This document shows positions 38,401 to 47,836 of a DNA stretch of 64,000 nt, piece after piece. The first letter of the stretch is position 1. Each line of letters opens with the position of its first letter. Source of the stretch: Streptomyces sp. NRRL WC-3618 (GTDB lineage Bacteria > Actinomycetota > Actinomycetes > Streptomycetales > Streptomycetaceae); NCBI RefSeq assembly GCF_001280005.1, contig NZ_LGDW01000259.1, positions 5,606 to 69,605 of the forward strand, in the 5' to 3' direction. The position numbers and the translations under genes are program-made. The notes under the pieces were generated by a model. The model saw only the letters and a program-made list of their open reading frames with translations. It ran no database searches and was not told the origin of the DNA.

Positions 38401-38632
38401 GGCCACGAGTGCCGTCAACGGGGACGAGCCGTTCGGCAACAGCTGGACGGAGGCCAACGTCAGCACGGCGGTCGGGATTCCGGACATCAGCAATGACGGA
38501 ATCCCGGACATCTGGGCGCGGTTCGCGTCCGACGGGCACATGTCCGTCTACCACCCGTCGACCACCAACACCAACGGTCCGGTCAAGACGGTCATCGGGT
38601 CCGGGTGGAACGACAAGTTGGCCTTCGGGTGA
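35447..38632 (+). CDS. Large secreted DNRLRE / FG-GAP (VCBS-like) repeat protein
   Basis: This protein has 1061 residues from GTG 35447, with CGGGAG upstream. The signal peptide is RTRLSLTLGLVLAALTAALL, within the first 45 residues. A middle domain of DNRLRE type (about 365-530: FFNGTNFSSGTSDARVGHES, WRMDWSSAIKGAEIKSATFK) is followed by Ig-like sequence. From about 765 come FG-GAP-like units with calcium-type loops: DTGGDGTPDLLVIDADG, GDGTTDLFARTPDGG, GDITGDKLPDLVLRN, DMNKDGVADLLWRN, DISNDGIPDIWARF, which would form a beta-propeller. No catalytic motif was found. It is divergent from the Rhs toxin gene, and such pairs are common in Streptomyces, so it may help export, folding or surface display of the toxin; this is inferred. 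Confidence 0.85.
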   Translation: MTAPPRYLSPFVRTRTRLSLTLGLVLAALTAALLPWWHPADSTPAEADGATNSTDATPASTGPRDEAAAMAQARRTGRQVLVDTATTATTLTWALPDGHLKSRITATPTRAKNAKGKWAPVDNTLKRTAKAPKGLGIAPGNPVVPVRFASGTLRKARADRSFARTGTPGETVLAEVGLGGHTVAYTWPGPLPEPVLDGPRALYSEVLPDVDLLLVAREEGGMAQVLIVKTPEAARNKALATVSYGLRSDTAVFRRDTRATRVQVLDKGGKEIGSIPTPFAWDSSGRDPELPPGTPNRTAVATPADVLKLSGLTGVEPGAKSAPLPISLDGANTGTARLELGFAATGLAGRADVTYPVFVDPPLNPGWDAWTVAYKPYPSTSFFNGTNFSSGTSDARVGHESDTGGTARSFWRMDWSSAIKGAEIKSATFKVLNNHSWSCTTREFQIWRTGPISSGTTWNAQPSWSDELQRKSFAHGWSSSCPDEYEAFNVRDAAQYATDNGHSTLTLGMRASSESDTQTWRKFRATSATVEAVYNRKPNEPTDGETVPGGDCVIGSPGRTVGKSNLTLKAKATDPDGNLKGLRFRFWKAGTTAPTGVLATNLSSGWASTIIQSTSLEDKATYYWDVRAEDSDTPTSAVSSYFPPGSTSCAVTIDGSGPPTPVVTSDVWLRSTSDGATWATVNFGETGPVTFSSPGAKKFTWAWGGVAPVPVNADTNGNATVPDLQPPNAGPNTLQVYAYDSLGNPSARTDHTTYVPPKENADAPGDTGGDGTPDLLVIDADGVLRTYPGQPDGELYGQLTSSYTRAADGKATLNPPGHWYDAASTLGNKAALIAHYQDTYPGDGTTDLFARTPDGGFWLYPGDGYGSFDVAHRMKIRLPSNAPAPSTWIQLKALGDITGDKLPDLVLRNAAGLWVLSGYTGASIQTATQLNADAWARRDVVNLADMNKDGVADLLWRNLDNGNMYLRRGKPGTAAGSVDLNSLMLATSAVNGDEPFGNSWTEANVSTAVGIPDISNDGIPDIWARFASDGHMSVYHPSTTNTNGPVKTVIGSGWNDKLAFG

Positions 38633-38657
38633 TCTGATCCCTTCCGGGCCCGTACAA

Positions 38658-38706
38658 GGGTGAGCCTCCGGTGCCGCTTCTCGGCGCCGGGGGCCCACCC
38701 CTTTTT
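38658..38706 (+). terminator. Intrinsic terminator between convergent genes
   Basis: GGGTG...CCGGTGCCG pairs with CGGCGCCGG...CACCC around a CTTCT loop (38658-38700), followed by five T at 38702-38706. It lies 26 bases after the FG-GAP gene. The reverse-strand gene ends at 38714. Confidence 0.8.
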
Positions 38707-38713
38707 CGTGGGG

Positions 38714-39934
38714 TCAGTGAGCCTTGGGCCGGGTGGAGACCGTCGCGGTGGGCGGGGTCCACCGGTGGGTGCGGGGCGGCGCCTCGGAGATGCCGTACTC
38801 CTTCTTGAGCTGTTCGGGGATGGCGTAGTGCATGACCCGCCCGCGCGTGAGGGAGGACAGCTGGAGGACGGTGGTGAGGTGGCCGAGGCGGTCCAGGGCC
38901 CAGGCGCCGAGGGGGGAGCGGTCCTCGACGGTCTCCAGGACGCCGAGCAGGTGGGGGACGGCCTTGACGACCGTGTCCCAGTTGGTGCGGGGCACCTGGA
39001 GCCAGTCGGCGCAGGTGTCGCCGACGAGGTGACGGATCAGCGCGGAGACGATCGGGTCGAAGAGAGTGCCGGGTACGACTTCCTCGTACAGGTCGATGAG
39101 CTGTCGGGTCAGATGGGTGCCCTCCTCGGAAGGGCCCATGTGCCGGATCATGTACAGGTCGAGGAACTGGCGGGCCTCGTCGAGGGACTTGGGGACGGCG
39201 TCCTGGTCGACGCCGAGCATCGCTCCGACGACCCGCCAGGCGTAGAAGTACGCGTCGGCGCCCTCGGCGGACATGTGGATGCCCAGGCGGTGCAGGGAGT
39301 CCAGCACCAGCATGGAGAAGAACATCTGCCCGCCGATCATGTCCTCCTGGCAGATCGGCGTTCCCAGCGTCCCGGTGTCCCAGCGGTTCTCGCGTACGAG
39401 GTGGTGGCGGATGGAGGCGTGCAGGAGACGGACCTTCTGGGCGGCGGGGATGAAGCGGCCGCCGGCCTCGAAGGCGTCGGGACGCATCAGGTACACGGTG
39501 AACTGGCCGGTCTCCGCCATCCGTTTGGACGGGTACTTCAGCCCGTGGGTGGCCGACAGGAGCTTCGCCACGTGCGGGACGACGTAGCAGGCGGGCATGG
39601 AGGCGAAGGACAGGGCGGTGGAGATGTGCACGTTGTTGTCGATGAAGAACAGCCGGGCCTTCTCCATCTCCCCCCAGTCGACCCAGGCCGGCGGGACGCT
39701 CGTGGCCTCGAGGTACTCCCGGGCGACATCGGGCAGCCCGTCCGGCAGGGGAGCGCCGGCGGTGGAGACGTAGCGCATGAGGGCGTTGAACTTGCCCACC
39801 TCCCCGCGTGCGAAGAGTGCGGCGACGGTGGCGTCGGCGAGTTCGTCACCGGCCTGGCGCAGAGGGTCCATCGATGCCTCGGTGTAGATCACGGCAAGGT
39901 CCTTGTCTTCAGCGGACTTCAACGGGGCGTCCAC
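38714..39934 (-). CDS. Oxygenase MpaB / latex-clearing-protein family protein (DUF2236)
   Basis: This 406-residue, mostly helical protein has no signal peptide. The conserved core is visible: FFIDNNVHISTALSFASMP, YLMRPDAFEAGGRFIPAAQ, VRLLHASIRHHLVREN, GTPICQEDMIGGQMFFSM and AYFYAWRVVGAMLGVD. In Lcp and MpaB enzymes the equivalent His and Arg residues bind heme b and shape the oxygen pocket. Lcp cleaves double bonds in polyisoprene. Here the gene lies 16 bases downstream of a polyprenyl diphosphate synthase, so a cytoplasmic isoprenoid or derivative is the likely substrate. True Lcp proteins are secreted; this one seems not to be. The exact product is unknown. Confidence 0.82.
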   Translation of the reverse strand: MDAPLKSAEDKDLAVIYTEASMDPLRQAGDELADATVAALFARGEVGKFNALMRYVSTAGAPLPDGLPDVAREYLEATSVPPAWVDWGEMEKARLFFIDNNVHISTALSFASMPACYVVPHVAKLLSATHGLKYPSKRMAETGQFTVYLMRPDAFEAGGRFIPAAQKVRLLHASIRHHLVRENRWDTGTLGTPICQEDMIGGQMFFSMLVLDSLHRLGIHMSAEGADAYFYAWRVVGAMLGVDQDAVPKSLDEARQFLDLYMIRHMGPSEEGTHLTRQLIDLYEEVVPGTLFDPIVSALIRHLVGDTCADWLQVPRTNWDTVVKAVPHLLGVLETVEDRSPLGAWALDRLGHLTTVLQLSSLTRGRVMHYAIPEQLKKEYGISEAPPRTHRWTPPTATVSTRPKAH

Positions 39935-39950
39935 GTCGGGCGGGTGGGAG

Positions 39951-41006
39951 TCAGGACAGGCGGATGGTCGCCGAGTGCGCCAGCGCGGTCAGGGCGGTGG
40001 CGGCGTACGGGGGTGTGTCGAGCTCGTGGAGGGCGCCGAGGGCTTCCTCGACCCGCGCGGTGATCATGTCCTCTACGCGGTCGGGTGTCTTCAGCCGGCT
40101 CATCACCTCCCGTACGGCGTGCAGGGCCTCCCCGTCCGCGTCGCGCCGGCCCAGGAGGGCGCGCAGTTGCTCCCGGTCGCCGTCACCGGCGGTACGCCAG
40201 GTCTCCGCGAGCAGGGCCGTGGGCCGTTGGCCGCGTACGTCGTCGGCGTTGGCCTTGCCGGTGCGTTCCGGGTCGCCGAACAGGCCGATCAGATCGTCCC
40301 GCAGCTGGAACGCCTCGCCCAGCGGCAGCCCGTAGGCGGAGTAGCCCTCGCGCAGCCGCTCGCCCGCCCCGCCGAGAGCGCCGCCGATCAGCAGGGGGTG
40401 CTCGACGGTGTACTTGGCGGTCTTGTAGCGGATCACCTTCAGCGACGCCGTGACGTCCGGCTCGGCTCCGGTGTGCAGGATCTCCAGGCACTCGCCCGCG
40501 ATCAGCTCCCGGGCCAGCACCGACCACAACGGGCGGGCCCGGGCCAGATACGCGGCGGGCAGACCGCTGGTGGTGAACAGCTGCCCGGCCATGCTCATCA
40601 GCAGATCGCCCACCAGCATCGCCAGCGACCTCGCGGTGGCTACGGCACGCGGGCGACGGCGTACGGCACCGCGCAGAGCGACATGCGGGGTGGGCCGGCC
40701 GTGCCGTAACGGGCTGTCGTCGATGAGGTCGTCGTGCACGACGGCTGCGGCATGGACCAGCTCCATGGAGGCCGCCGCCCGTACGAGCGCCTCGCTGTCC
40801 GGCTGTCCCGCCGCGCGCCAGCCCCAGTAACAGAACGCCGCCCGCATCCGTTTGCCGTCCGCTACAGCGGCCTCCAACTGCTCGGCCACCGGGCCGAGGA
40901 GCGGGTCGATCGCCGCGAACCGGTCGGCCTCCTGGGCGACGAACGGCTGTAACACCTCGTCGACGCGGGCCTTGAACGCGGTCGGTTCCCACCGGTCATA
41001 CGTCAT
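39951..41006 (-). CDS. Polyprenyl diphosphate synthase
   Basis: This is a 351-residue trans-isoprenyl diphosphate synthase. The first Asp-rich motif is VVHDDLIDDSPLRHGRP, and the second is FQLRDDLIGLFGD. KRMRAAFCYWGWRA holds the substrate-binding Lys/Arg, and YKTAKYTVEHPLLIGG is the usual mid-chain motif. Small residues (Ala, Ala) stand four and five places before the first motif. In short-chain enzymes bulky residues there limit length, so C20 or longer product is plausible; this is inference. The start ATG overlaps the end of the upstream small gene by 11 bases. With the downstream oxygenase it forms an apparent isoprenoid operon. No terpene cyclase or prenyltransferase is nearby. Confidence 0.9.
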   Translation of the reverse strand: MTYDRWEPTAFKARVDEVLQPFVAQEADRFAAIDPLLGPVAEQLEAAVADGKRMRAAFCYWGWRAAGQPDSEALVRAAASMELVHAAAVVHDDLIDDSPLRHGRPTPHVALRGAVRRRPRAVATARSLAMLVGDLLMSMAGQLFTTSGLPAAYLARARPLWSVLARELIAGECLEILHTGAEPDVTASLKVIRYKTAKYTVEHPLLIGGALGGAGERLREGYSAYGLPLGEAFQLRDDLIGLFGDPERTGKANADDVRGQRPTALLAETWRTAGDGDREQLRALLGRRDADGEALHAVREVMSRLKTPDRVEDMITARVEEALGALHELDTPPYAATALTALAHSATIRLS

Positions 41007-41322
41007 CGGCGGCCCGTCGGGCCAGCGCGTGCCGGGCGAGGATCTCCAGATGGGCCGGGGGTACGGCCGCGTAGCGGTCCAGCACCAGGCGCCCGCGCGC
41101 GATCAGGTCGTGCTCGGCCTCGGCTGCCAGCTCGGCGGTGTCCGAGCGGCGCAGGAGGCCCCGGACCATCCCCACGGCCGAACCCACCGTGCTCACCGTG
41201 AGATCGGCCAGCCCGGCGACGAGGAGCACTGCCCGCTCGTCCATGCCCCCGCGTCGTCCCGCTGGTCCCGCTGAGTGCGTCATGCCGCTCCCCATCCCCG
41301 TTCCCGTCCCGGCGTCGGTCAT
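40996..41322 (-). CDS. Small helical protein at the head of the isoprenoid operon
   Basis: This 108-residue protein follows a good GGAAGGA, seven bases before the ATG. The first 26 residues are Gly/Thr-rich and probably unstructured. The rest (DERAVLLVAGLADLTVSTVG, AVGMVRGLLRRSDTAELAAE, GRLVLDRYAAVPPAHLEIL) is helical and weakly amphipathic. I recognise no family. Translation is coupled to the polyprenyl synthase by an 11-base overlap, so it is likely a subunit or partner of that enzyme or of the oxygenase. The 187 bases upstream hold the probable promoter region. Confidence 0.65.
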   Translation of the reverse strand: MTDAGTGTGMGSGMTHSAGPAGRRGGMDERAVLLVAGLADLTVSTVGSAVGMVRGLLRRSDTAELAAEAEHDLIARGRLVLDRYAAVPPAHLEILARHALARRAADDV

Positions 41323-41509
41323 ACGCCGTTCCTTCCAGCATCACGACAGGGCGGGCGGGGGAGGGGTGGAAGTCACGATCGAGTGATCACGTAGCACGAA
41401 CGTGCGGATCATCGGCCTTCATCAGTAAACAATCAGCCTTGACTGCGGCCAATATCGCTCATGAATTGTCAACTCTCCTTGTTTGTCGGGATAAGCATCG
41501 AGCCGCTGG

Positions 41510-41599
41510 TCATGAGAACCGAGCGGCCATCATGAGCTCCACGGCCGCGAGTGCCGCCGCGGTCAGGAACCGTCTGCGGTCGAGAGGCTGCTCGGACAG
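41510..41599 (-). pseudogene. Relic of a Tat signal peptide (5' end of a lost secreted-protein gene)
   Basis: Read on the minus strand from 41599, the frame gives LSEQPLDRRRFLTAAALAAV followed by ELMMAARFS and a stop at 41510. The twin-Arg plus hydrophobic stretch is a standard Tat signal, and it resembles the start of the GH29 gene just upstream. No start codon opens this frame; an ATG with GGAG upstream stands one base out of phase. The mature protein is missing, so this is probably a remnant left by deletion. Confidence 0.45.
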
Positions 41600-41638
41600 C
41601 CCATGGTGCTGACTCCGGTTGCGTTTCAGGGAGCGGGG

Positions 41639-41681
41639 GCATGGCAGGGGCGCGCCGTCCCGCGGCGCGCCCCTGCCATGC
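41639..41681 (-). terminator. 19-bp perfect hairpin terminator after the GH29 gene
   Basis: GCATGGCAGGGGCGCGCCG (41639-41657) and CGGCGCGCCCCTGCCATGC (41663-41681) pair perfectly around a five-base loop, four bases beyond the GH29 stop. It probably ends the whole arabinogalactan operon. Confidence 0.8.
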
Positions 41682-41685
41682 GCCG

Positions 41686-44028
41686 TCACAGCGCGAGGAC
41701 CTGCCAGTCCTGGTTGGACCCGCCGGTGGAGGGCCACTGGATGACGTTGGCGCCGTCGGCGGTGGAGGCGTTGGCGACGTCGGCGCACCAGCCGGTGCGG
41801 ACGTTGACGAGCCGGTAGTAGCCGCTGGTGGCCGAGGGGACCAGCTTCCACCACTGGTTGTCGCCGCCGTTGTCGGACAACTGGGTCAGGGTGGCGCCCT
41901 GGGTGCCGTCGGGGCTCTGCAGGAGCTTGCCGCTCTTGGCGTTGACCAGCCGGAACGATCCGTCGATGTTCGGCAGGAGGCTCCACTGCTGGTTGGTCCC
42001 GCCGCCGTAGGGCCACTGGATGAGCGTGGCGCCGTCCGCTGTCGAGGCGTTGGCGACGTCCAGTGCCTTGCCGCTCTTGCGGTTGATCACCTTGTAGGTG
42101 CCCAGGTCCGCGGTGAAGGGACGGTCGTAGACCTCCAGGTTGCGGATCGACGCGTACACCCCGGCGGGCAGCCCGGTGACGGTGACGCGGACGTACCGTG
42201 CCTGGGCCTGGAACGCGGCCGTCTGGACCTGGCGTGTGCCGGGGGTGGCGGTGTTGTCGACGAGCGTGGTCCACGTGCTGTTGTCGGTGGAGCCCTCGAC
42301 CTTGTACCGGTAGTTGGTCTTGTCCAGTTCCCAGGAGATCCGGGTGCCGGTCAGCGGGCGGGTCGAGCCGAGGTCGACCTTGAGCCAGTGGCCGGTGCTG
42401 CCGTCGTTCGCGCACCAGCGGGTGGCGGTGGAGCCGTCGACCGCCTTGGCCGCGGTGTTGCCCTTGGACGTCTCCTCGCTGTCGGCGGTCGCGGTCTTGC
42501 CGGCGGCGATGTCGGCCGGCTGCACGGAGCGGTCCAGTGTGACCCCGACGACGCTGTCCTCGGGGATGCGGGTGCGGTTGATGCCGGTGATCGTCACCCC
42601 GCCGTCCGCGCCCACGGTGTACGGGAGGTCGGTGCCCGCGGCGACGTCGAAGACGCGGGTGACCTGGGCGTCCCCGATCGACGGGGTGGTGAAGGAGGTG
42701 CCGCTGTAGCCGGGCAGCAGGTGGATGTAGAAGGTGTTGTCCTTGGACGTGAAGCCGTACTTGCCGTCCACCGGTTGCCAGGGGCCGCCGCGGGTGCCGT
42801 AGACGGCCTGGCCGCAGGAGGTCAGGAAGGAACCGACCCGGCGCACCGCTGCGGCCTGGTCGGCGGGGACCGTCCCGGTCCGGTCGGGACCGATGTTGAG
42901 CAGGCAGACCATGTTGCGCACCCAGGAGTTGACCAGGATGTTCATGATGGTGCCGAAGCTCATCACCGTTGCGCCGGCCTTGTAGCCCCAGGTGCCGCAG
43001 ATGGTGAAGTTCTTCTCCGACAGAAGCCCTGTGCGCATGGCGCCGGTGGGGATCGAACCGCCTTCCTCGCTGATGTAGTCGCCCATCCAGCCGGAGCGCG
43101 GATTCACCACGACGTCGGGTTGGTGCTTGCGCACCACGCCCATCACACCGAGGGCACTGCCGGTGGCGGAGTCGGCATCGCTGTAGGCGGCGTCCACCGG
43201 CCACTGATTGGCGCTGTCGCGGACCTTTCCGGGCTCCCAGAAGAAGGCGGCGTCCGCGTCCGCGCCTTGCTGGCCCAGCCAGCCGCCGTCGAAGTAGATG
43301 TCGTCGATCTTGCCGTACTTGGTCATCAGCTCCTTGACCTGCTGGTACACCTCGTTCTTCATGATCCGCGCGTTCTCCTTGTGCGCGGGATCGGTGGTGT
43401 AACCCCACTTGTTCGGCAGGCAGTTGGTGCCGGTGACGTCGTAGTAGCCGGGGTAACGCCAGCTCATCGGGGAGAAGTACAGACCCACCTTGAGCCCGGC
43501 GTCGCGCACGGCGGTGACGTACTCGCCGACCAGGTCCCGCTGCATCGGGGCCTGACCGGCATGGAAGGCGTTCGGGTGGGTGGAGGGCCACAGGGCGAAG
43601 CCCTCGTGGTGACGGGTCGTCAGAACGGTGTACTTCGCGCCCATGTCCTTGGCCAACTGGGCCCAGTCGGCCGGCTGGTAGGCGCTCGCCGTGAACTGCT
43701 CGCTGGTCGCGTCGGTGAAGTACTTCTTGTAGTTCTCCGGCGTGACCGCCGAGTTCTCCATGTACCACTCGCCCTTGGCCGGGCCCGAGTACACCCCCCA
43801 GTGGATGAACATGCCCAGTTTGGCGTCCTGCAGCCACTGGAGCTTCTCGTTGGACTGCTGCTCGACGCCCAGCTCCGACTTGGGGATCCGCAGCGGGAGA
43901 AGGGGCAGCGGCTGGGGGGAGGAGGTGGCGGCGTGTGCGGGTGTCGCCAGCGTCGGTGAGACGGCGGCGACAACCGTCATGGCAGCCATGCCGGACAGCA
44001 TTCTGCGGCGACTGATCGGTTCGGACAA
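41686..44028 (-). CDS. Secreted GH29 alpha-L-fucosidase with F5/8 type C and ricin-type lectin domains
   Basis: This protein has 780 residues from TTG 44026-44028, chosen for AGGAGAG five bases upstream and because the product then begins with a Tat signal (SRRRMLSGMAAMTVVAAV, cleaved near AHA). The GH29 domain (about 40-440) shows KLGMFIHWGVYSGP, TTRHHEGFALWPS and IDDIYFDGGW; the Asp of YFDGG near residue 246 is the likely nucleophile. An F5/8 type C/CBM32 domain (about 480-630) and a ricin-type CBM13 (about 635-780, two QxW-type repeats: WPYGGGTNQQWSLL, WPSTGGSNQDWQVL) follow. It releases terminal L-fucose outside the cell. It is the last gene of a carbohydrate operon and ends in a strong terminator. 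Confidence 0.9.
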   Translation of the reverse strand: MSEPISRRRMLSGMAAMTVVAAVSPTLATPAHAATSSPQPLPLLPLRIPKSELGVEQQSNEKLQWLQDAKLGMFIHWGVYSGPAKGEWYMENSAVTPENYKKYFTDATSEQFTASAYQPADWAQLAKDMGAKYTVLTTRHHEGFALWPSTHPNAFHAGQAPMQRDLVGEYVTAVRDAGLKVGLYFSPMSWRYPGYYDVTGTNCLPNKWGYTTDPAHKENARIMKNEVYQQVKELMTKYGKIDDIYFDGGWLGQQGADADAAFFWEPGKVRDSANQWPVDAAYSDADSATGSALGVMGVVRKHQPDVVVNPRSGWMGDYISEEGGSIPTGAMRTGLLSEKNFTICGTWGYKAGATVMSFGTIMNILVNSWVRNMVCLLNIGPDRTGTVPADQAAAVRRVGSFLTSCGQAVYGTRGGPWQPVDGKYGFTSKDNTFYIHLLPGYSGTSFTTPSIGDAQVTRVFDVAAGTDLPYTVGADGGVTITGINRTRIPEDSVVGVTLDRSVQPADIAAGKTATADSEETSKGNTAAKAVDGSTATRWCANDGSTGHWLKVDLGSTRPLTGTRISWELDKTNYRYKVEGSTDNSTWTTLVDNTATPGTRQVQTAAFQAQARYVRVTVTGLPAGVYASIRNLEVYDRPFTADLGTYKVINRKSGKALDVANASTADGATLIQWPYGGGTNQQWSLLPNIDGSFRLVNAKSGKLLQSPDGTQGATLTQLSDNGGDNQWWKLVPSATSGYYRLVNVRTGWCADVANASTADGANVIQWPSTGGSNQDWQVLAL

Positions 44029-44256
44029 GGTTCTCTCCTGACTGTTCACAGAACGGCACCCGACCAGGCCGGCGGGGTGGTTGTTCCGATGGACTACGGC
44101 CGGCACGTGACGGGCGCCGCCCTGAGGGCCGTCGATGACGACACCCTCGCCCCGATCTGTGCGCCGAGGTCGCTGCCGAGGACGCTCTCCGCGCCCGGAC
44201 CGAAGGCGTGCGACGGGCCTCGGTGCGGCCGGGGAACTCCGCACCGCACCGTTCCG

Positions 44257-44647
44257 TCACAGGGCGTCGAGCTGCCACCGCTGGTTGGTGCCGGTACCGG
44301 CCGGCCACTGGCTGACTCGGGCGTTGTCGGCCGTGGAGCCGTCTGCGACGTCCGCGCACCAGCCGTTGCCGACGTTGACGAGCCGGTGGTAGGCGCCGCC
44401 CGCGTCGACGAGCTTCCACCGCTGGTCGTCGCCGCGTGTCCTGCCACTGGACGAGCTGGGTGCCCTGGGCGGAGCCGCCGGGGCCGTCGAGAACCTTGCC
44501 GCTGCGGCGGGCGGCGAGGCGGAAGGAGCCGTCGGCGTTGGGCAGGAACCGCCACGGCTGGTTGGTGGCGCTCGACGAGGTGTACCGGATGTTCTTCCCG
44601 CCGTCGGCGCCCCGGCGACCCCGCTCGATGCGGGGCCGCCGGGGCAC
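44257..44647 (-). pseudogene. Frameshifted remnant of a ricin-type (CBM13) lectin domain
   Basis: Two minus-strand frames carry successive parts of one CBM13 domain. The first gives ATNQPWRFLPNADGSFRLAA and GTQLVQWQDTR. The second continues GDDQRWKLVDAGGAYHRLVN, GWCADVADGSTADN and TGTNQRWQLDAL before a stop at 44257. The break is near 44445 and needs a shift by one base. No catalytic domain remains and the piece starts just after the GH43 stop. It is probably the 3' end of a lost glycosidase gene, or an extra lectin module of the GH43 gene cut off by its stop. Confidence 0.7.
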
Positions 44648-44651
44648 GCGG

Positions 44652-46217
<1,566 letters not shown>

Positions 46218-46222
<5 letters not shown>

Positions 46223-47753
46223 GGGCGAGCGGGATGGTGATGGTGTTCCAGGACATCGGTGGCAGCAGCGCGCTCAGCCGTCCGCCGTCCGTGACCGTGC
46301 CGGTCACCTGCTTCGGCGTCACGCGGTCCTGGTGCTGGAGCGTGTTGGCCGCGTGGCGGTCGGGGTCGGCCAGGGCGGTGTGCGTCACCTGCCCGGCCAC
46401 CGGGCTGAACGCCCGCAGGTCGGCGGTGAGTTCGAGCGGACGCGTGGTGTCCCGGTTGACGGCGAAGACGGTGAGCGTCCCGTCGTCCTGCCGGACGGCG
46501 GTCGCGTGCAGCAGGGGCACCTCGCCGTACCGGGCGGTGTCGTGGACGGGACTGTCCAGGGCGAGCCGGAGCACCTGGCCGCCACCGTGGCGGGCCGCGT
46601 CGGCGAAGGGGTAGAAGATGGTCTGCCGCCAGGCCGGGCCGCCGGGCTCGGTCATGATGGGGGCGATGACGTTGACCAACTGGGCGAGGCAGGCCGCAGT
46701 GACGCGGTCGCAGTGCCGCAGCAGGGTGATCAGCAGGCTGCCGACCACGACGGCGTCGGTGACGTTGTAGACGTCCTCGAGCTGGCGCGGCGCCACGCTC
46801 CAGTCAGGGGTGTCGGTGTTGTTGACCGGCCGGCTCTGGTACCAGACGTTCCACTCGTCGAAGGAGAGGTTGATCCGCTTGCTCGAGCGGCGCTTGGCCC
46901 CGATGTGGTCGGCGGTGGCGACCACCCCGTCGATGAAGGCCTCCATGTCGGCGGCCGAGGCGAGGAAGCTGTCGACGTCGCCGTCGCTCTCCTCGTAGTA
47001 GGCGTGGCAGGAGATGAAGTCGACGAGGTCGTACGTGTGCTCCAGGACCGTCGCCTCCCACGCGCCGAAGGTCGGCATGGAGCGGTTGGAGCTTCCGCAG
47101 GCGACCAGTTCCAGACCGGGGTCGACATCGCGCATGGCCTTGGCGGTGACGGCGGCGAGACGGCCGTATTCGTCGGCGCTCTTGTGGCCGAGCTGCCAGG
47201 GGCCGTCCATCTCGTTGCCCAGGCACCACAGCCGGATGCCGTGCGGCTTGTCCACGCCGTGCGAGCGGCGCAGCTCGGAGAACGCCGTGCCGTCGGGGTG
47301 GTTGGTGTACTCCAGCAGGTCGAGTGCCTCCTGGAGGCCACGGGTGCCGAGGTTGACGGCCTGCATCGCCTCGACGTCGGCCTTGGCCGCGAAGCGCATG
47401 AACTCGTTCAGCCCGAACTGGTTCGTCTCCACGGTCCGCCAGGCGCCGTCGAGCCGGCGGGGCCGCTCCTCCACCGGGCCGACTCCGTCTTCCCAGCGGT
47501 AGCCGGAGACGAAGTTGCCCCCGGGATAGCGGACCATGGTGACGCCCAGTTCCCGGATCAGGGCCAGGACGTCGGTGCGCAGTCCGTCCTCGTCGGCGCT
47601 CGGGTGGTGCGGTTCGAAGACGCCGGTGTAGACGCAGCGGCCGAGATGCTCGACGAAGGATCCGAACAGCCGTGGATTCACCTCGCCGACGGTGAAGTTG
47701 GGGTCCAGATGTACGGCTGCGGCGAGCGGCGGGTGGCTGGCGGGGTTGGGCAT
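46218..47753 (-). CDS. GH51 alpha-L-arabinofuranosidase (intracellular)
   Basis: This 511-residue protein has no signal peptide, so it acts in the cytoplasm. The (beta/alpha)8 domain shows GSFVEHLGRCVYTGVFEP, VTMVRYPGGNFVSGYRWEDG and LWCLGNEMDGPWQ, whose Glu near residue 180 is the acid/base. NLSFDEWNVWYQS holds the nucleophile Glu near 300. A beta-sandwich completes the C-terminus (TLTVFAVNRDTTRPLEL). It removes L-arabinofuranose from imported oligosaccharides. GGGAG precedes the ATG. It lies directly downstream of the permease genes on the same strand, which supports uptake of arabinose-containing oligosaccharides. Confidence 0.93.
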
Positions 47754-47836
47754 GGGTCACTCCCGGATGGATCGGTGCGAAGAGTGGCGCTCTACACGGT
47801 TGTGGCGTTCTGTGCGGTCGCCGGGGCGCTTGGCGG

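Noticed and set aside
41433..41462. Nine-residue leader ORF (MSDIGRSQG, minus strand) ahead of the isoprenoid operon
   Set aside because: A CTCCTT complement lies 12 bases away, which is too far, and no attenuator structure accompanies it.
41440..41472. TTGACT and TTGACA hexamers in the isoprenoid operon upstream region
   Set aside because: Neither has a convincing -10 box at 16-18 bases in the direction of a gene, so I did not call a promoter.
41510..44647. 1045-codon minus-strand frame across the GH29 gene
   Set aside because: It joins the lectin remnant, a shifted shadow of the GH29 gene and the Tat relic. Only its ends look like protein, and each is explained separately.
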